Source: Tolypothrix sp. PCC 7712
GTDB lineage: Bacteria > Cyanobacteriota > Cyanobacteriia > Cyanobacteriales > Nostocaceae
Direction: 5' to 3'
NCBI RefSeq assembly: GCF_025860405.1
Contig: NZ_CP063785.1
Span: forward strand, 6,635,390 to 6,699,389
Length of the DNA: 64,000 bases
Part shown: positions 24,980 through 32,470 of the stretch, piece after piece
Numbering within the stretch: the stretch's first letter is position 1
Layout: each line of letters starts with the position of its first letter
Notes under the pieces: model-generated
Database searches by the model: none
What the model was told of the DNA's origin: nothing
Seen by the model: only the letters and a program-made list of their open reading frames with translations
Translations under genes and position numbers: made by a program

Positions 24980-25537
24980 TGCTGTACCAACTACATATTC
25001 CAGCAAAGCTTCACCGCCAAAGCGATTACCCAGGTTTTTGCTGCCAATAAATCCCGGCGCAATTACTGGGATCACAGGAGTTCCTAATTTTTCTGCCGCA
25101 GTTTTGCAAACAGCATCAATATCATCACCAATCAAAGCCGTCACACAGGTGGCGTAAACAAACACGGCTGCTGGGTTGTAGCGCTGATGTATTTCTACAA
25201 TAGCTTTGTAGAGCTTTTTCTCGCCACCAAAGATGACATCATTTTCGCTTAAGTCTGTGGTAAAGCCCGTTTTGTAAAGCATGGGGCCAGAAGAGAGACT
25301 ACCACGACTACCCCAGGAGTTACCAGCACAGGCGATCGGCCCGTGGACTAAATGAGCCGCATCAGTAATTGGTACTAGAGCAATCATTGCGCCATCAAAA
25401 GCACAACCCCCTTGAGCTGCGCCTGGTTGTGCTTGTTGGGCACAAGATTTATTTTTCTTTTCGCTCTGCTTGTGCTGATTATGCTCGCATCCTGGCTCAC
25501 TAAGCAGCTCGTTAATTTTGCCTTGGGTGATTTTCAT
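24971..25537 (-). CDS. nifE: NifE, N-terminal segment (5' part of split gene, inverted)
   Basis: Scaffold subunit for FeMo-cofactor assembly (NifEN). 189 native codons to EPE; the frame then runs six element codons to a stop at 24950. Cluster ligands expected in NifE are present: Cys45 (GGCAFDGA), Cys70 (GPIACAGNSW) and Cys131 (ATCVTALIGDD). The remaining 277 residues are on the PLUS strand at 35128-35970. So the two halves face opposite ways. Upstream (right) lies the Mo_nitro_C gene. Confidence 0.97.
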
Positions 25538-25779
25538 CTCTCTTCTCTTGCTGGATGGCAGTATACCAATTCAAAATTCAAAATTCAAAATTCAAAATTA
25601 AGAAAACCTGAGTTTTCTAGATTTATGCGTTTAGAATTATTGCTGAATTTTACAGAATTGGTGTTAAGTGTTCTCTTTCATTTGTCATTTGTCATTTAAA
25701 TAAATTAAGAACTAATGACTAATGACTAATAAGTGATGACTAATGGTAATAGGTAATGGGTATTGATTAATGTCTAGGT
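25538..25779. repeat. Short tandem repeats between Mo_nitro_C and nifE
   Basis: CAAAATT repeated four times (about 25565-25600) and TCATTTG/ACTAATG heptamer runs (about 25676-25735). Usual intergenic STRR; no gene. Confidence 0.6.
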
Positions 25780-26112
25780 CTAACAAATGTATTTCGTTAC
25801 ATCCTCACCACATTCATCGGCAAGAAAAGATAAAGCTCGGAAGCGCAAACTAACGACCTCGTCATACAAAGGATTAAATTTGCACATTGCTGGAACATGG
25901 TAAGTCCGCCCAAATAAATTGATATCGCGCTCAAACGGGCAACAGCAAGGTATTACTCTACAGAGTAGATGGGCAAAACGAGCATTTTTTACCGGAATAC
26001 CATCTACCAGACGGCGCAAAGGTTGCAGAATATCAAAAGAACCAGAGCGTTTATAGTTTGGTGGATGGTAATTAGGATGAGGATGAGAGTGACCCTGACT
26101 AATACTTGCCAT
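25780..26112 (-). CDS. Mo-dependent nitrogenase C-terminus-like protein (Mo-nitro_C)
   Basis: 110 aa. Matches the small family found between nifK and nifE in heterocystous cyanobacteria: LQPLRRLVDGIPVKNARFAHLLCRVIPCCCPFERDI, then HVPAMCKFNPLYDEVVSLRFRALSFLADECGED. Six or seven Cys residues, including an IPCCCPFE cluster, suggest metal or Fe-S binding (inference). Its exact role in nitrogen fixation is unknown. Start ATG 26112 follows GAGG. Lies between nifK-C and nifE-N on the minus strand, so the native gene order inside the inverted block is kept. Confidence 0.9.
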   Translation of the reverse strand: MASISQGHSHPHPNYHPPNYKRSGSFDILQPLRRLVDGIPVKNARFAHLLCRVIPCCCPFERDINLFGRTYHVPAMCKFNPLYDEVVSLRFRALSFLADECGEDVTKYIC

Positions 26113-26134
26113 AATCAATACCTCAGGTACAAGG

Positions 26135-26179
26135 AAAAAGTAAAAAGTAAAAAGATATATCTTTTACTTTTTACTTTTT
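26135..26179. repeat. Long perfect hairpin between nifK-C and Mo_nitro_C
   Basis: AAAAAGT/AAAAAGT/AAAAG on the left pairs completely with CTTTT/ACTTTTT/ACTTTTT on the right around AT-rich centre GATATATC. Made of TTTTTAC heptamers, so it is an inverted STRR. It could reduce read-through or protect the nifK mRNA end. Confidence 0.75.
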
Positions 26180-26205
26180 ATATATGCCGCGAGTGACTTT
26201 AATTT

Positions 26206-26460
26206 CTATCGAACTAAGTCGTAAGAAATGTCAGTCTTAGAAGGAATATTGGTGCGTTGATCGATGTCCTCGAAGATTGTATTAACAACCCAGTTGAGGA
26301 GATTGATTACACCTTGGTAACCGATGGTGCTGTAGCGGTGCAGGTGGTGACGATCCATGATGGGATAGCCAATTCTGACTAAGGGTACCTTGCAATCGCG
26401 CCACAGGTACTTACCGTAGGAGTTACCGATTAATAGGTCAACTGGCTCGGTGAACAACAG
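26206..26460 (-). CDS. nifK: NifK, C-terminal segment (3' part of split gene, inverted)
   Basis: 84 codons plus stop: LLFTEPVDLLIGNSYGKYLW, then VRIGYPIMDRHHLHRYSTIG and TDISYDLVR, the typical end of NifK. It follows exactly after Ser427 of the plus-strand segment once the GTTCAC cores (16007-16012 and 26465-26460) are joined: CGT-TCA-C|TG-TTG-TTC. No start codon of its own. Minus strand orientation relative to the 5' part means excision alone cannot join them. Confidence 0.97.
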   Translation of the reverse strand: MLFTEPVDLLIGNSYGKYLWRDCKVPLVRIGYPIMDRHHLHRYSTIGYQGVINLLNWVVNTIFEDIDQRTNIPSKTDISYDLVR

Positions 26461-26483
26461 TGAACTAATGCGTTGGCTATCAG
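26460..26483 (-). other. nifK junction 2 (attR-like)
   Basis: Plus strand reads GTGAAC (26460-26465), T, AATGCGTTGGCTATCAG (26467-26483). Reverse complement gives half-site CTGATAGCCAACGCATT, A, core GTTCAC, then nifK. It mirrors 16007-16030, so the two nifK junctions lie in inverted orientation. Confidence 0.85.
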
Positions 26484-26516
26484 ATAAAATGAACTAACGC
26501 TGCTATGGTTTGATAT

Positions 26517-28067
26517 ATGGACGTTTGGGGTTATGCGCGGGTTTCCACAGATGAACAGGCTGAAGATCAAGGCTCGTTAATCAAACAGATGCGTCGGTTG
26601 CGTGATGCTGGTGCAACGCACATATATTACGACGTAGAAAGCCGTACCAGCGATCAAAGGAAAGGGCTGTTACAGTTAATTGAAGATATCAACACATCTG
26701 CACCAGGAAAAGTATCGAAGCTGTTATTTATCCGGATTGACCGTTTAACATCTTCATCAATGACCTTTTATCGGTTGATGGATGCGTTAAAAAAGAAAGG
26801 TATACAGCCTTATGCGCTAGATGAGCCGTTTGATTTATCGAGTATTGGGGGCGAGTTAACTATTGATGTGAGACTAGCAGCATCTAAGTATGAGGTGAAA
26901 ATGCTAGCAATGCGAGTTAAAAAAGAGCGCGACACCCGCAAAGCCAATAAAAAGCCTCACTGGAACGCACCCTTGGGTTATATCGTTGAGGATGAAAAAT
27001 ACAAACGAGATGAAAGGCTTTGCGTATGTTTAATTGCAGGTAAGAGAGAGTTGACGCGATCGCAGTTAATGCGATTTGTCTTTGATACATTCTTAAGAAT
27101 AGGCACAGTCTCCCAAACAGTGAAAGTACTGCATGATACTTTTGGTATCCAAGCAAACGCTGTCCCCAAAGCCACTGATACGAGAATTAACCTCTTAGAA
27201 GAGGAAGAAGAAATCGTACTCGAGAATATCAACAAATCGCGCGGAGGGGCTTTAAATCTGCGTTATCCCCACACGGGGTTGAAATGGTCAGTTTCTGGGT
27301 TACGCTCTATACTTGTCAACCCTATCTATGCAGGGGGGACACTATACAATACATTAGTTCGTCCTAAAGGACACCGCAAACCCTTTGATGAATGGGAAGT
27401 GACATGGGGAACCCACGAAGACGAAGCGATTATCGGCCGTGAAGAACATGAACGCATCAAAGCCATGATTCGGGAGAATCGAAATAACCGCTGGGCTACC
27501 GAGCAAAAATATGTCAATCCCTTCGCCAATTTGGTAAAATGCGCTCATTGTGGTGCAGCTTATAGTCGCCAGTGCAAGAAATTAGTGAAACGCAAAGGTT
27601 TTGTACGTCATCACTATCAATGCAGCTTTTATCGGACTGGCGCTTGTCAAAACGGGCGGATGATTGCTTCTGATGAATTAGAAAAACAGGTAATTCATCA
27701 TCTAGTTAGTGAAGCCGAAAAGTTAGCTGGTTTAGTAGAACAAAAAGTTGATTCTCCAGAGGAATCACCAGAAATAAAAACATTGCGAGCATCATTAAAT
27801 ACTCTAGAAGCGTTACCATCAAATCCCGCAATTGCCAAAGCTAAAGAAGATATCAGGATGCAAATCGCCAATGCGATCGCTACCACCAACAACGCATCTA
27901 AACAATATCTAATAGCTAAAGAAAGAATTGTGATGGCATTTTCTAACCCAAGATACTGGGAAGGATTACAACCAGAAGACAAACAAGCTTTACTTAAAGG
28001 GAGTATCAAAAAAATATTGGTAGATGGCAACCTGGTAACAGGAGTTGAACTACTATATTTACACTAA
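26517..28067 (+). CDS. Large serine recombinase, at the nifK junction
   Basis: 516 aa. Resolvase domain with VWGYARVSTDEQ (catalytic Ser10, Arg8) and FIRIDRLTSS, Recombinase domain (VSQTVKVLHDTFGIQ … GLRSILVNPIYAGG), zinc ribbon (LVKCAHCGAAYSRQC … CSFYRTGACQN), coiled coil and a VDGNLVTGVELLYLH tail. It differs clearly from the other serine recombinase in the middle part. ATG is 52 bp from the nifK core and the gene points away from nifK-C, so it most likely acts at the nifK sites. Two recombinases of one family but different specificity fit two att pairs. Confidence 0.93.
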   Translation: MDVWGYARVSTDEQAEDQGSLIKQMRRLRDAGATHIYYDVESRTSDQRKGLLQLIEDINTSAPGKVSKLLFIRIDRLTSSSMTFYRLMDALKKKGIQPYALDEPFDLSSIGGELTIDVRLAASKYEVKMLAMRVKKERDTRKANKKPHWNAPLGYIVEDEKYKRDERLCVCLIAGKRELTRSQLMRFVFDTFLRIGTVSQTVKVLHDTFGIQANAVPKATDTRINLLEEEEEIVLENINKSRGGALNLRYPHTGLKWSVSGLRSILVNPIYAGGTLYNTLVRPKGHRKPFDEWEVTWGTHEDEAIIGREEHERIKAMIRENRNNRWATEQKYVNPFANLVKCAHCGAAYSRQCKKLVKRKGFVRHHYQCSFYRTGACQNGRMIASDELEKQVIHHLVSEAEKLAGLVEQKVDSPEESPEIKTLRASLNTLEALPSNPAIAKAKEDIRMQIANAIATTNNASKQYLIAKERIVMAFSNPRYWEGLQPEDKQALLKGSIKKILVDGNLVTGVELLYLH

Positions 28068-28204
28068 GCAGCTTTTTTAGATTTACGCTTCTTAGTACTT
28101 TTTTTCTGGGGCTGCATCTGAGCTTTTTGCAATTCTAGCTCCCGTTGCTCAAATTCAACTACAGTGCGTGCTATTAATTCGGCTAAGGTTTCACATCGTT
28201 TCAT
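28064..28204 (-). CDS. Small Lys-rich protein, 46 aa
   Basis: MKRCETLAELIARTVVEFEQ, then REL..LQKAQMQPQ and a highly basic tail (KKSTKKRKSKKAA). GGAG lies about 10 nt upstream of the ATG at 28204; an in-frame ATG at 28222 is also possible. It is convergent with the recombinase gene and their stop codons overlap by 3 bp. Helix plus basic tail would suit a small DNA-binding accessory protein, possibly an excision helper, but this is inference from size, charge and position. Confidence 0.5.
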   Translation of the reverse strand: MKRCETLAELIARTVVEFEQRELELQKAQMQPQKKSTKKRKSKKAA

Positions 28205-28222
28205 TTGTAGCGGCTCCATCAT

Positions 28223-28697
28223 TAACTCTAAAAATAGCTAGTAACCTCAAAATTTCTGTTAACTGTAAGCTTTTTTTAGGTAGTAAAGATGAATTGCTGA
28301 TTTTACAGAAAGCCGATAAAGAATAAAGGTATACCGAACCCTGCCAAAAATCAAAATTGCAATTCTAAAAAATCTAGGATGCATTAGGATAAAGCCAACA
28401 CATCCTACTCAAGTGCTACGCAGATCCCCGACTTTTTCAAAAAGTCGGGGATCTAAATCTCGCGTAAGTGTTATTCTACGCTAGAAATATTAGCAAAATA
28501 TCAAACATTTGTAGGGGCGCAAACTTTTGCACCCCTACTCATGTACTTGTCGCATTCTTGTTGAAAACTGGTATTAATACTTGAGGGGAAAATAACTGCC
28601 ACTCTCTTACAAACTTAAGAGTCTGACTTTTTCTCCTCTAATTTTATCCTACATTGAAAATCAGATAATTTCTCGTGATGTTAATGGTCATTAAGCA
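28223..28697. other. Spacer with hairpins
   Basis: A near-perfect hairpin AGATCCCCGACTTTTT / AAAAAGTCGGGGATCT at 28422-28454, and a degraded relative of the ATACCAA repeat (TTGTAGGGGCGCAAAC, TTGTCGCATTCTTG) at about 28510-28575. No gene. Confidence 0.5.
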
Positions 28698-28713
28698 TTA
28701 CGAGAAATTATCT
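28663..28713 (-). terminator. Hairpin at the 3' end of the 88-aa gene
   Basis: AGATAATTTCTCG (28663-28675) pairs with CGAGAAATTATCT (28701-28713). The right arm overlaps the last codons of the minus-strand gene ending at 28698. Lacks a clear U-run, so it may be an mRNA-end hairpin rather than a strict terminator. Confidence 0.5.
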
Positions 28714-28964
28714 AATCTTATTTCCTTCCAAATCTCCGAAACCTGCCAACCTGTATTCCCAACTGATTGAACTACAGGGTAATGACGGTAAGGAATATAG
28801 TCAGGCTCTCGATATTCGAGATTCAAAGCTGGTTGTTCTGGTTCTATTGATTCTGGAGAATCAAGAGGGTCGAGAGGATCTTCTTGAAGATTAATGTCTT
28901 CAATTTCCTCCATATCTTTCATTTTCTGGAGCAGGAGTTTTTCGGATTTTTTGATCAGTTTCAT
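28698..28964 (-). CDS. Small acidic hypothetical protein, 88 aa
   Basis: MKLIKKSEKLLLQKMKDMEE, then an acidic, Pro-rich linker (DPLDPLDSPESIEPEQP) and a C-terminal part with PDYIPYRHYPVVQSVGNTGWQVSEIW. No signal peptide or membrane helix. Not recognised. The structured end suggests a real protein rather than random frame. Confidence 0.5.
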   Translation of the reverse strand: MKLIKKSEKLLLQKMKDMEEIEDINLQEDPLDPLDSPESIEPEQPALNLEYREPDYIPYRHYPVVQSVGNTGWQVSEIWKEIRLDNFS

Positions 28965-29335
28965 GGCACTCTTCTGTTAATTTTATAAATTTAGGCAATG
29001 AAAATTGTTACATAAATTGTGTTAGTCATTCATGTATTTATTCAATAATCTTCAGACAGACCCGTAAGAATCTTTTATGAAGTATAGTTGTGAAAATTTT
29101 TGCTTGGATTAACTAGGATACAGCAAATCGGTAAAAAAACCGAGAAGTTTTCTGAATAATCTCATGTATATAAGTACATCATCGGCTTGTCAAGTAGCTA
29201 ATAATCAGTCTAAAAGTATTGCCCACATTAGTTTAGACGTAGAATTTGCAATGGTTAGAGACAACCGCAGCAGGCGATCGCCTAGTACGTGCTATAAAAT
29301 TATAAATCTATACATAAATAACTATACAAAAATAC
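28965..29335. other. AT-rich spacer
   Basis: No gene, repeat or clear promoter recognised in about 370 bp between the divergent 88-aa and SNase-like genes. Confidence 0.4.
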
Positions 29336-30073
29336 ATGGAGCTACTAGAAATAATTTTAGTGCTAGCTACAATCGTAGGGGTTGTAGATGCTGAAACAAT
29401 TCGCATTAAAGATAATGCAGGACAAAAAATTACACTCCAGCTAGCCTGTATTCATGTACCAAAAGCGACTACTCAGGCAATACCAGCAACACAAAGACTG
29501 AAAAAGTTATTACCACCTTTAAGTTCAGTTGTGATTAGACGCACAGAAAAACTAGGAAGCGATCGCATCGTTGGTGAAGTATTTGTGAATAATCGCTCAG
29601 TTAATCTGCTGATGGTAGAGTCCGGTAATGCTGTTGTTGACCGTGAATCTTTACAAAATTGCTCCGAAAGCAAAACCCAATATTTAATTGCTGAAGCTAA
29701 TGCGAAAAATCATCGCTGGGGATTATGGCAACAATCAAATAACGCTATGAATCAACCAAAAATATTTTCTGGGCGGGGAAAATTAATTTATGAAGAAATT
29801 CCTCCCGTGATGTCAGTTAGAGCTTATCTTGGAGAGGAATTTTTTCTCATTTCTCACACCCCAAACCAAAGTCGGTTAGTGTTGCGTCCATCTGTGCAAG
29901 TTTCTCGCGATCAATTGCGATCGCTTCAGAATCAAGAAGTAGAAATTACCGCAGAGTACGTTGTAGGAACTCGCCCATCACCCAATCAAGTTGCTTGCCC
30001 TTTGGATGCTGATGGTCAATGCATGGCTCAAGGCGCTGGTTATCAAGTTTTATCTATCAAGTTAGCCAAATAG
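29336..30073 (+). CDS. SNase-like (thermonuclease homologue) protein, probably inactive
   Basis: 245 aa. Residues about 10-130 follow the staphylococcal nuclease fold: VVDAETIRIKD, ITLQLACIHVPKA, VVIRRTEKLGSDRIVGEVFV, VNLLMVESGNAVVD, AEANAKNHRWGLW. The catalytic Arg/Glu of the usual RLxGIDxPE are Gln and Lys here, and the DRYGR arginine is missing (DRIVGE), so nuclease activity is doubtful. The C-terminal 100 residues form an extra beta-rich domain (SRLVLRPSVQVSRDQLRSL, VEITAEYVV) of unknown type. No signal peptide apparent. Confidence 0.75.
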   Translation: MELLEIILVLATIVGVVDAETIRIKDNAGQKITLQLACIHVPKATTQAIPATQRLKKLLPPLSSVVIRRTEKLGSDRIVGEVFVNNRSVNLLMVESGNAVVDRESLQNCSESKTQYLIAEANAKNHRWGLWQQSNNAMNQPKIFSGRGKLIYEEIPPVMSVRAYLGEEFFLISHTPNQSRLVLRPSVQVSRDQLRSLQNQEVEITAEYVVGTRPSPNQVACPLDADGQCMAQGAGYQVLSIKLAK

Positions 30074-30085
30074 AAATTCCAGTCC

Positions 30086-30211
30086 CAATACTTGTCGGTT
30101 AAGGGGAAAAAGGGGAATGGGAAAAGGAAAAGAAAAAACCTTTAATCCTTAACTTTTAACCTTTTCCCCAAAATCAATTTTGAGTTCAAAACGCTTAACC
30201 GAGTAGTATTG
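30086..30211 (+). repeat. CAATACT-family MITE-like repeat
   Basis: CAATACTTGTCGGTTAAG at the left, CTTAACCGAGTAGTATTG at the right, with AAAACCTTTAATCC and TTTTGAGTTCAAAACG inside. It is the inverted counterpart of 22402-22506. Confidence 0.8.
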
Positions 30212-30229
30212 ATTCCAGTCCTATCTTAC

Positions 30230-30655
30230 CTAGACTTCATCAACATAGAGTTCCTGAATCAGTTCCATATCCCAATAAGAAGCTTCTACTTTATGACCAT
30301 CGGGATCGCGGACAAAGCAACCATAGTATGGTTCACCATAGTGCGGTCTTGGGCCTGGCGCACCATCATCCGCTCCTCCCGCCGCTAATGCTGCTTGATA
30401 AAACGCATGAACTGATTCTTTAGTTGGTGCGATAAAGCCAATGTGAGTACCATTCCCGACGGTTGCAGGTTTACCATCAAATGGCGTTTGTACCCAAAAT
30501 TCTGGAAACTGCTTACCATAAGCAACCGCACCCGGATGTTCCATAATTCGCTGACAGCCAAGGGTGGGTAGTACTTTGTCGTAAAATGCGATCGCCCTTG
30601 CAAAATCATTCGTGCCAATCGAGATATGTGAGATAATGCTGGGACTATTATCCAT
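30230..30655 (-). CDS. VOC family protein (glyoxalase/bleomycin-resistance fold)
   Basis: 141 aa. Starts ISHISIGTNDFARAIAFYDKVLPTLGC, the first beta-alpha unit with metal-ligand His; GNGTHIGFIAPTKESVHAFYQAALAAGG forms the second; ending YYGCFVRDPDGHKVEASYW supplies the Glu ligand. Common GST/VOC relatives in bacteria have unknown substrates. Lone gene on the minus strand. Confidence 0.9.
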   Translation of the reverse strand: MDNSPSIISHISIGTNDFARAIAFYDKVLPTLGCQRIMEHPGAVAYGKQFPEFWVQTPFDGKPATVGNGTHIGFIAPTKESVHAFYQAALAAGGADDGAPGPRPHYGEPYYGCFVRDPDGHKVEASYWDMELIQELYVDEV

Positions 30656-30866
30656 ACCTAATCCTCCATCTACTTAAGGGAATTCATGGCAAAGTAAACA
30701 ATGCTTCTATCTGCAAACAGAAACATTGTTGCCGAGTTGTTTTAATGTTTGTGAAATAAGACTTGGGTAATGTTTAGGTGAAAGCCTCAGCGTTCAGCGG
30801 TATTATAACAGTATAAATGTACTAAAGCAACTGATGCGAGAGTTGTAAGAAAATTAACAACAGTCG

Positions 30867-31271
30867 ATGAAAAGTAAAAGACTTGTCAATTTTATCAGTG
30901 GGCATCTCGACTTAACTCAGGCGGAATTTGAGATGTATTACCGTCCTGTGATTGATTGCGCGATCGCTCAAAATCAGTGCTTTATAGTTGGCGATGCAAG
31001 AGGTGCAGATACCCTTGCACAACAGTATCTTTTTGAGAAAACTGAGGCAGTCATTGTTTATCATATGTTCACCAGCCCGCGCAATAATGCAGGATTTCCC
31101 ACCCGTGGCGGGTTTCACAGCGATATACAGCGAGATACCCAAATGACCCTTGATTCAGATCAAGATATTGCTTGGGTAAGATCTGGAAGAGAGCGATCAG
31201 GAACTCAGGCAAACTGCGATCGGCGAATAAAAACAAATAGTCTAGTACAACAAGGCAAAAGTAAAAAGTAA
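30867..31271 (+). CDS. SLOG-family (YspA/LOG-like) nucleotide-binding protein
   Basis: 134 aa. FISGHLDLTQAEFEMYYRPVID and CFIVGDARGADTLAQQYL form the Rossmann-like SLOG core with the GDARGAD loop; IAWVRSGRERSGTQANCDRR is the conserved C-terminal part of this subgroup. SLOG domains bind nucleotides or NAD-related ligands and occur in stress and conflict systems. Partner genes for a defence system are not seen here. The tail (KTNSLVQQGKSKK) runs into a TAAAAAG short repeat. Confidence 0.75.
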   Translation: MKSKRLVNFISGHLDLTQAEFEMYYRPVIDCAIAQNQCFIVGDARGADTLAQQYLFEKTEAVIVYHMFTSPRNNAGFPTRGGFHSDIQRDTQMTLDSDQDIAWVRSGRERSGTQANCDRRIKTNSLVQQGKSKK

Positions 31272-31646
31272 AAAGTAAAAAGAAAGAATAGTGATAGAAC
31301 AAGCCTTTTAGCAATTACAGATGGTCTGTTTATTTACGCCGACTTGTACTAGTTACTCAAAAAAAACTCAAGAATAATTTTGGAGGGGGTTTGGGGGACG
31401 CAACCGTCCCCCAATTCTGCTGGCTTGTTCAACCACTAACAAATTAATCTTTCATGCTCTTCACCAAAGCGTATAGCTGGCAAATCACCCACAAATTGAA
31501 GAACCGTCAACTAAAAAATATCCCATCTTATTTACACTAGAGTATATGGGGGAAAAACATTCGTGTTGACTTCAAAAATTGGGATAATTTATTAATTTCT
31601 ATCACTACCCCATAGATTAACAGGCAGAACATAGCATAGGGCAAAA
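31272..31646. other. Spacer with inverted partner repeat
   Basis: AAAAAGT heptamers at 31255-31285, then the 31319-31440 segment paired with 22965-23190. No gene in the remainder. Confidence 0.5.
31319..31440. repeat. Repeat segment, inverted partner of 22965-23190
   Basis: ATGGTCTGTTTATTTACGCC, ACTAGTTACTCAA, ATTTTGGAGGGGGTTTGGGG, GACGCAACCGT and CCCCCAATTCTGCTGGC are reverse complements of blocks at 22965-23190. This copy is continuous. Confidence 0.75.
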
Positions 31647-32447
31647 ATGCAAAAATTACTTTTTAATGACAGAAATAGCTTTAGCGCGCAGGCCCTATTC
31701 CTTGGTAAAAAAATTAATCTCAAAACATTGGAGAATTACATTTGCTTGGCGACTATGCCAGTAGTGGTTACAGTCGGTGAACAGGGTGGCGCAGTATTGT
31801 TCGACTATGGTGCAGTTGTTCTATTTAACCTTGAGCCTGTAGAAAAGGTAGACTTCTTAACTAAACTATCCTCACAAGTTAGTGACGCTTTTGCCAACCC
31901 AGAAACAGAAGAAGTAGAAATTAAGCTCAGACTTGCCGAAAGTGAGAGAGTTAAGGAAGGAAAAATTTTGTTGCAAGACTTTAGTGTAGAACGCTTGCAG
32001 ATAGTAGCTGATATTCTCGCTAAAAGTGTTGTGTTATCTCATTATGAAACTAGCCTAGCGACTGTATTTGATCAAATTGAACCATTTGCAGCTAGCCTCC
32101 AGAGTGAACACAGAAGTTCACGCCAGAGTCGGGAATTATTGCGTCAACTTGGCACTACGTTGTTAGTTCAACATAAAATTGTAGGACGAGTAGAGATTAT
32201 TGATAAACCAGAGTTACTCTGGGAATCTCCACAGTTAGAAAACTTATATCTGCGATTAGAAGATGAGTACGAAATCCGCGAACGTCACCATGCTTTGGAA
32301 CGTAAACTAGACCTAATTTCCCAAACCGCACAAACAGTACTGGAGTTTATGCAGCATAGCAGTAGCCAGCGAGTTGAGTGGTATGTAGTAATTCTCATTG
32401 TGGTAGAGATTCTACTGTCACTTTACGATATTATTTTCAAAGGCTAA
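31647..32447 (+). CDS. RMD1/YagE family (DUF155) protein
   Basis: 266 aa. Matches the RMD1/DUF155 family: VVTVGEQGGAVLFDYGAVVLFNL in the first third, LSHYETSLATVFDQIEPFA in the middle, LYLRLEDEYEIRERHHALERKLDLI before the end, and a single C-terminal membrane helix (WYVVILIVVEILLSLYDIIF). Eukaryotic homologues are mitochondrial and support organelle translation; the bacterial role is unclear. Probably anchored in the membrane by its C-terminus. Confidence 0.9.
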   Translation: MQKLLFNDRNSFSAQALFLGKKINLKTLENYICLATMPVVVTVGEQGGAVLFDYGAVVLFNLEPVEKVDFLTKLSSQVSDAFANPETEEVEIKLRLAESERVKEGKILLQDFSVERLQIVADILAKSVVLSHYETSLATVFDQIEPFAASLQSEHRSSRQSRELLRQLGTTLLVQHKIVGRVEIIDKPELLWESPQLENLYLRLEDEYEIRERHHALERKLDLISQTAQTVLEFMQHSSSQRVEWYVVILIVVEILLSLYDIIFKG

Positions 32448-32470
32448 TACTCCACTTGAGATGGGCTTTT

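Noticed and set aside
30385..30618. 77-aa minus-strand frame within the VOC gene
   Set aside because: Out-of-frame shadow of the clearly recognisable VOC protein.
30867..31646. SLOG protein as part of an anti-phage defence system
   Set aside because: No effector such as TIR, nuclease or transmembrane killer gene is adjacent; the flanking genes are unrelated metabolic or hypothetical genes.
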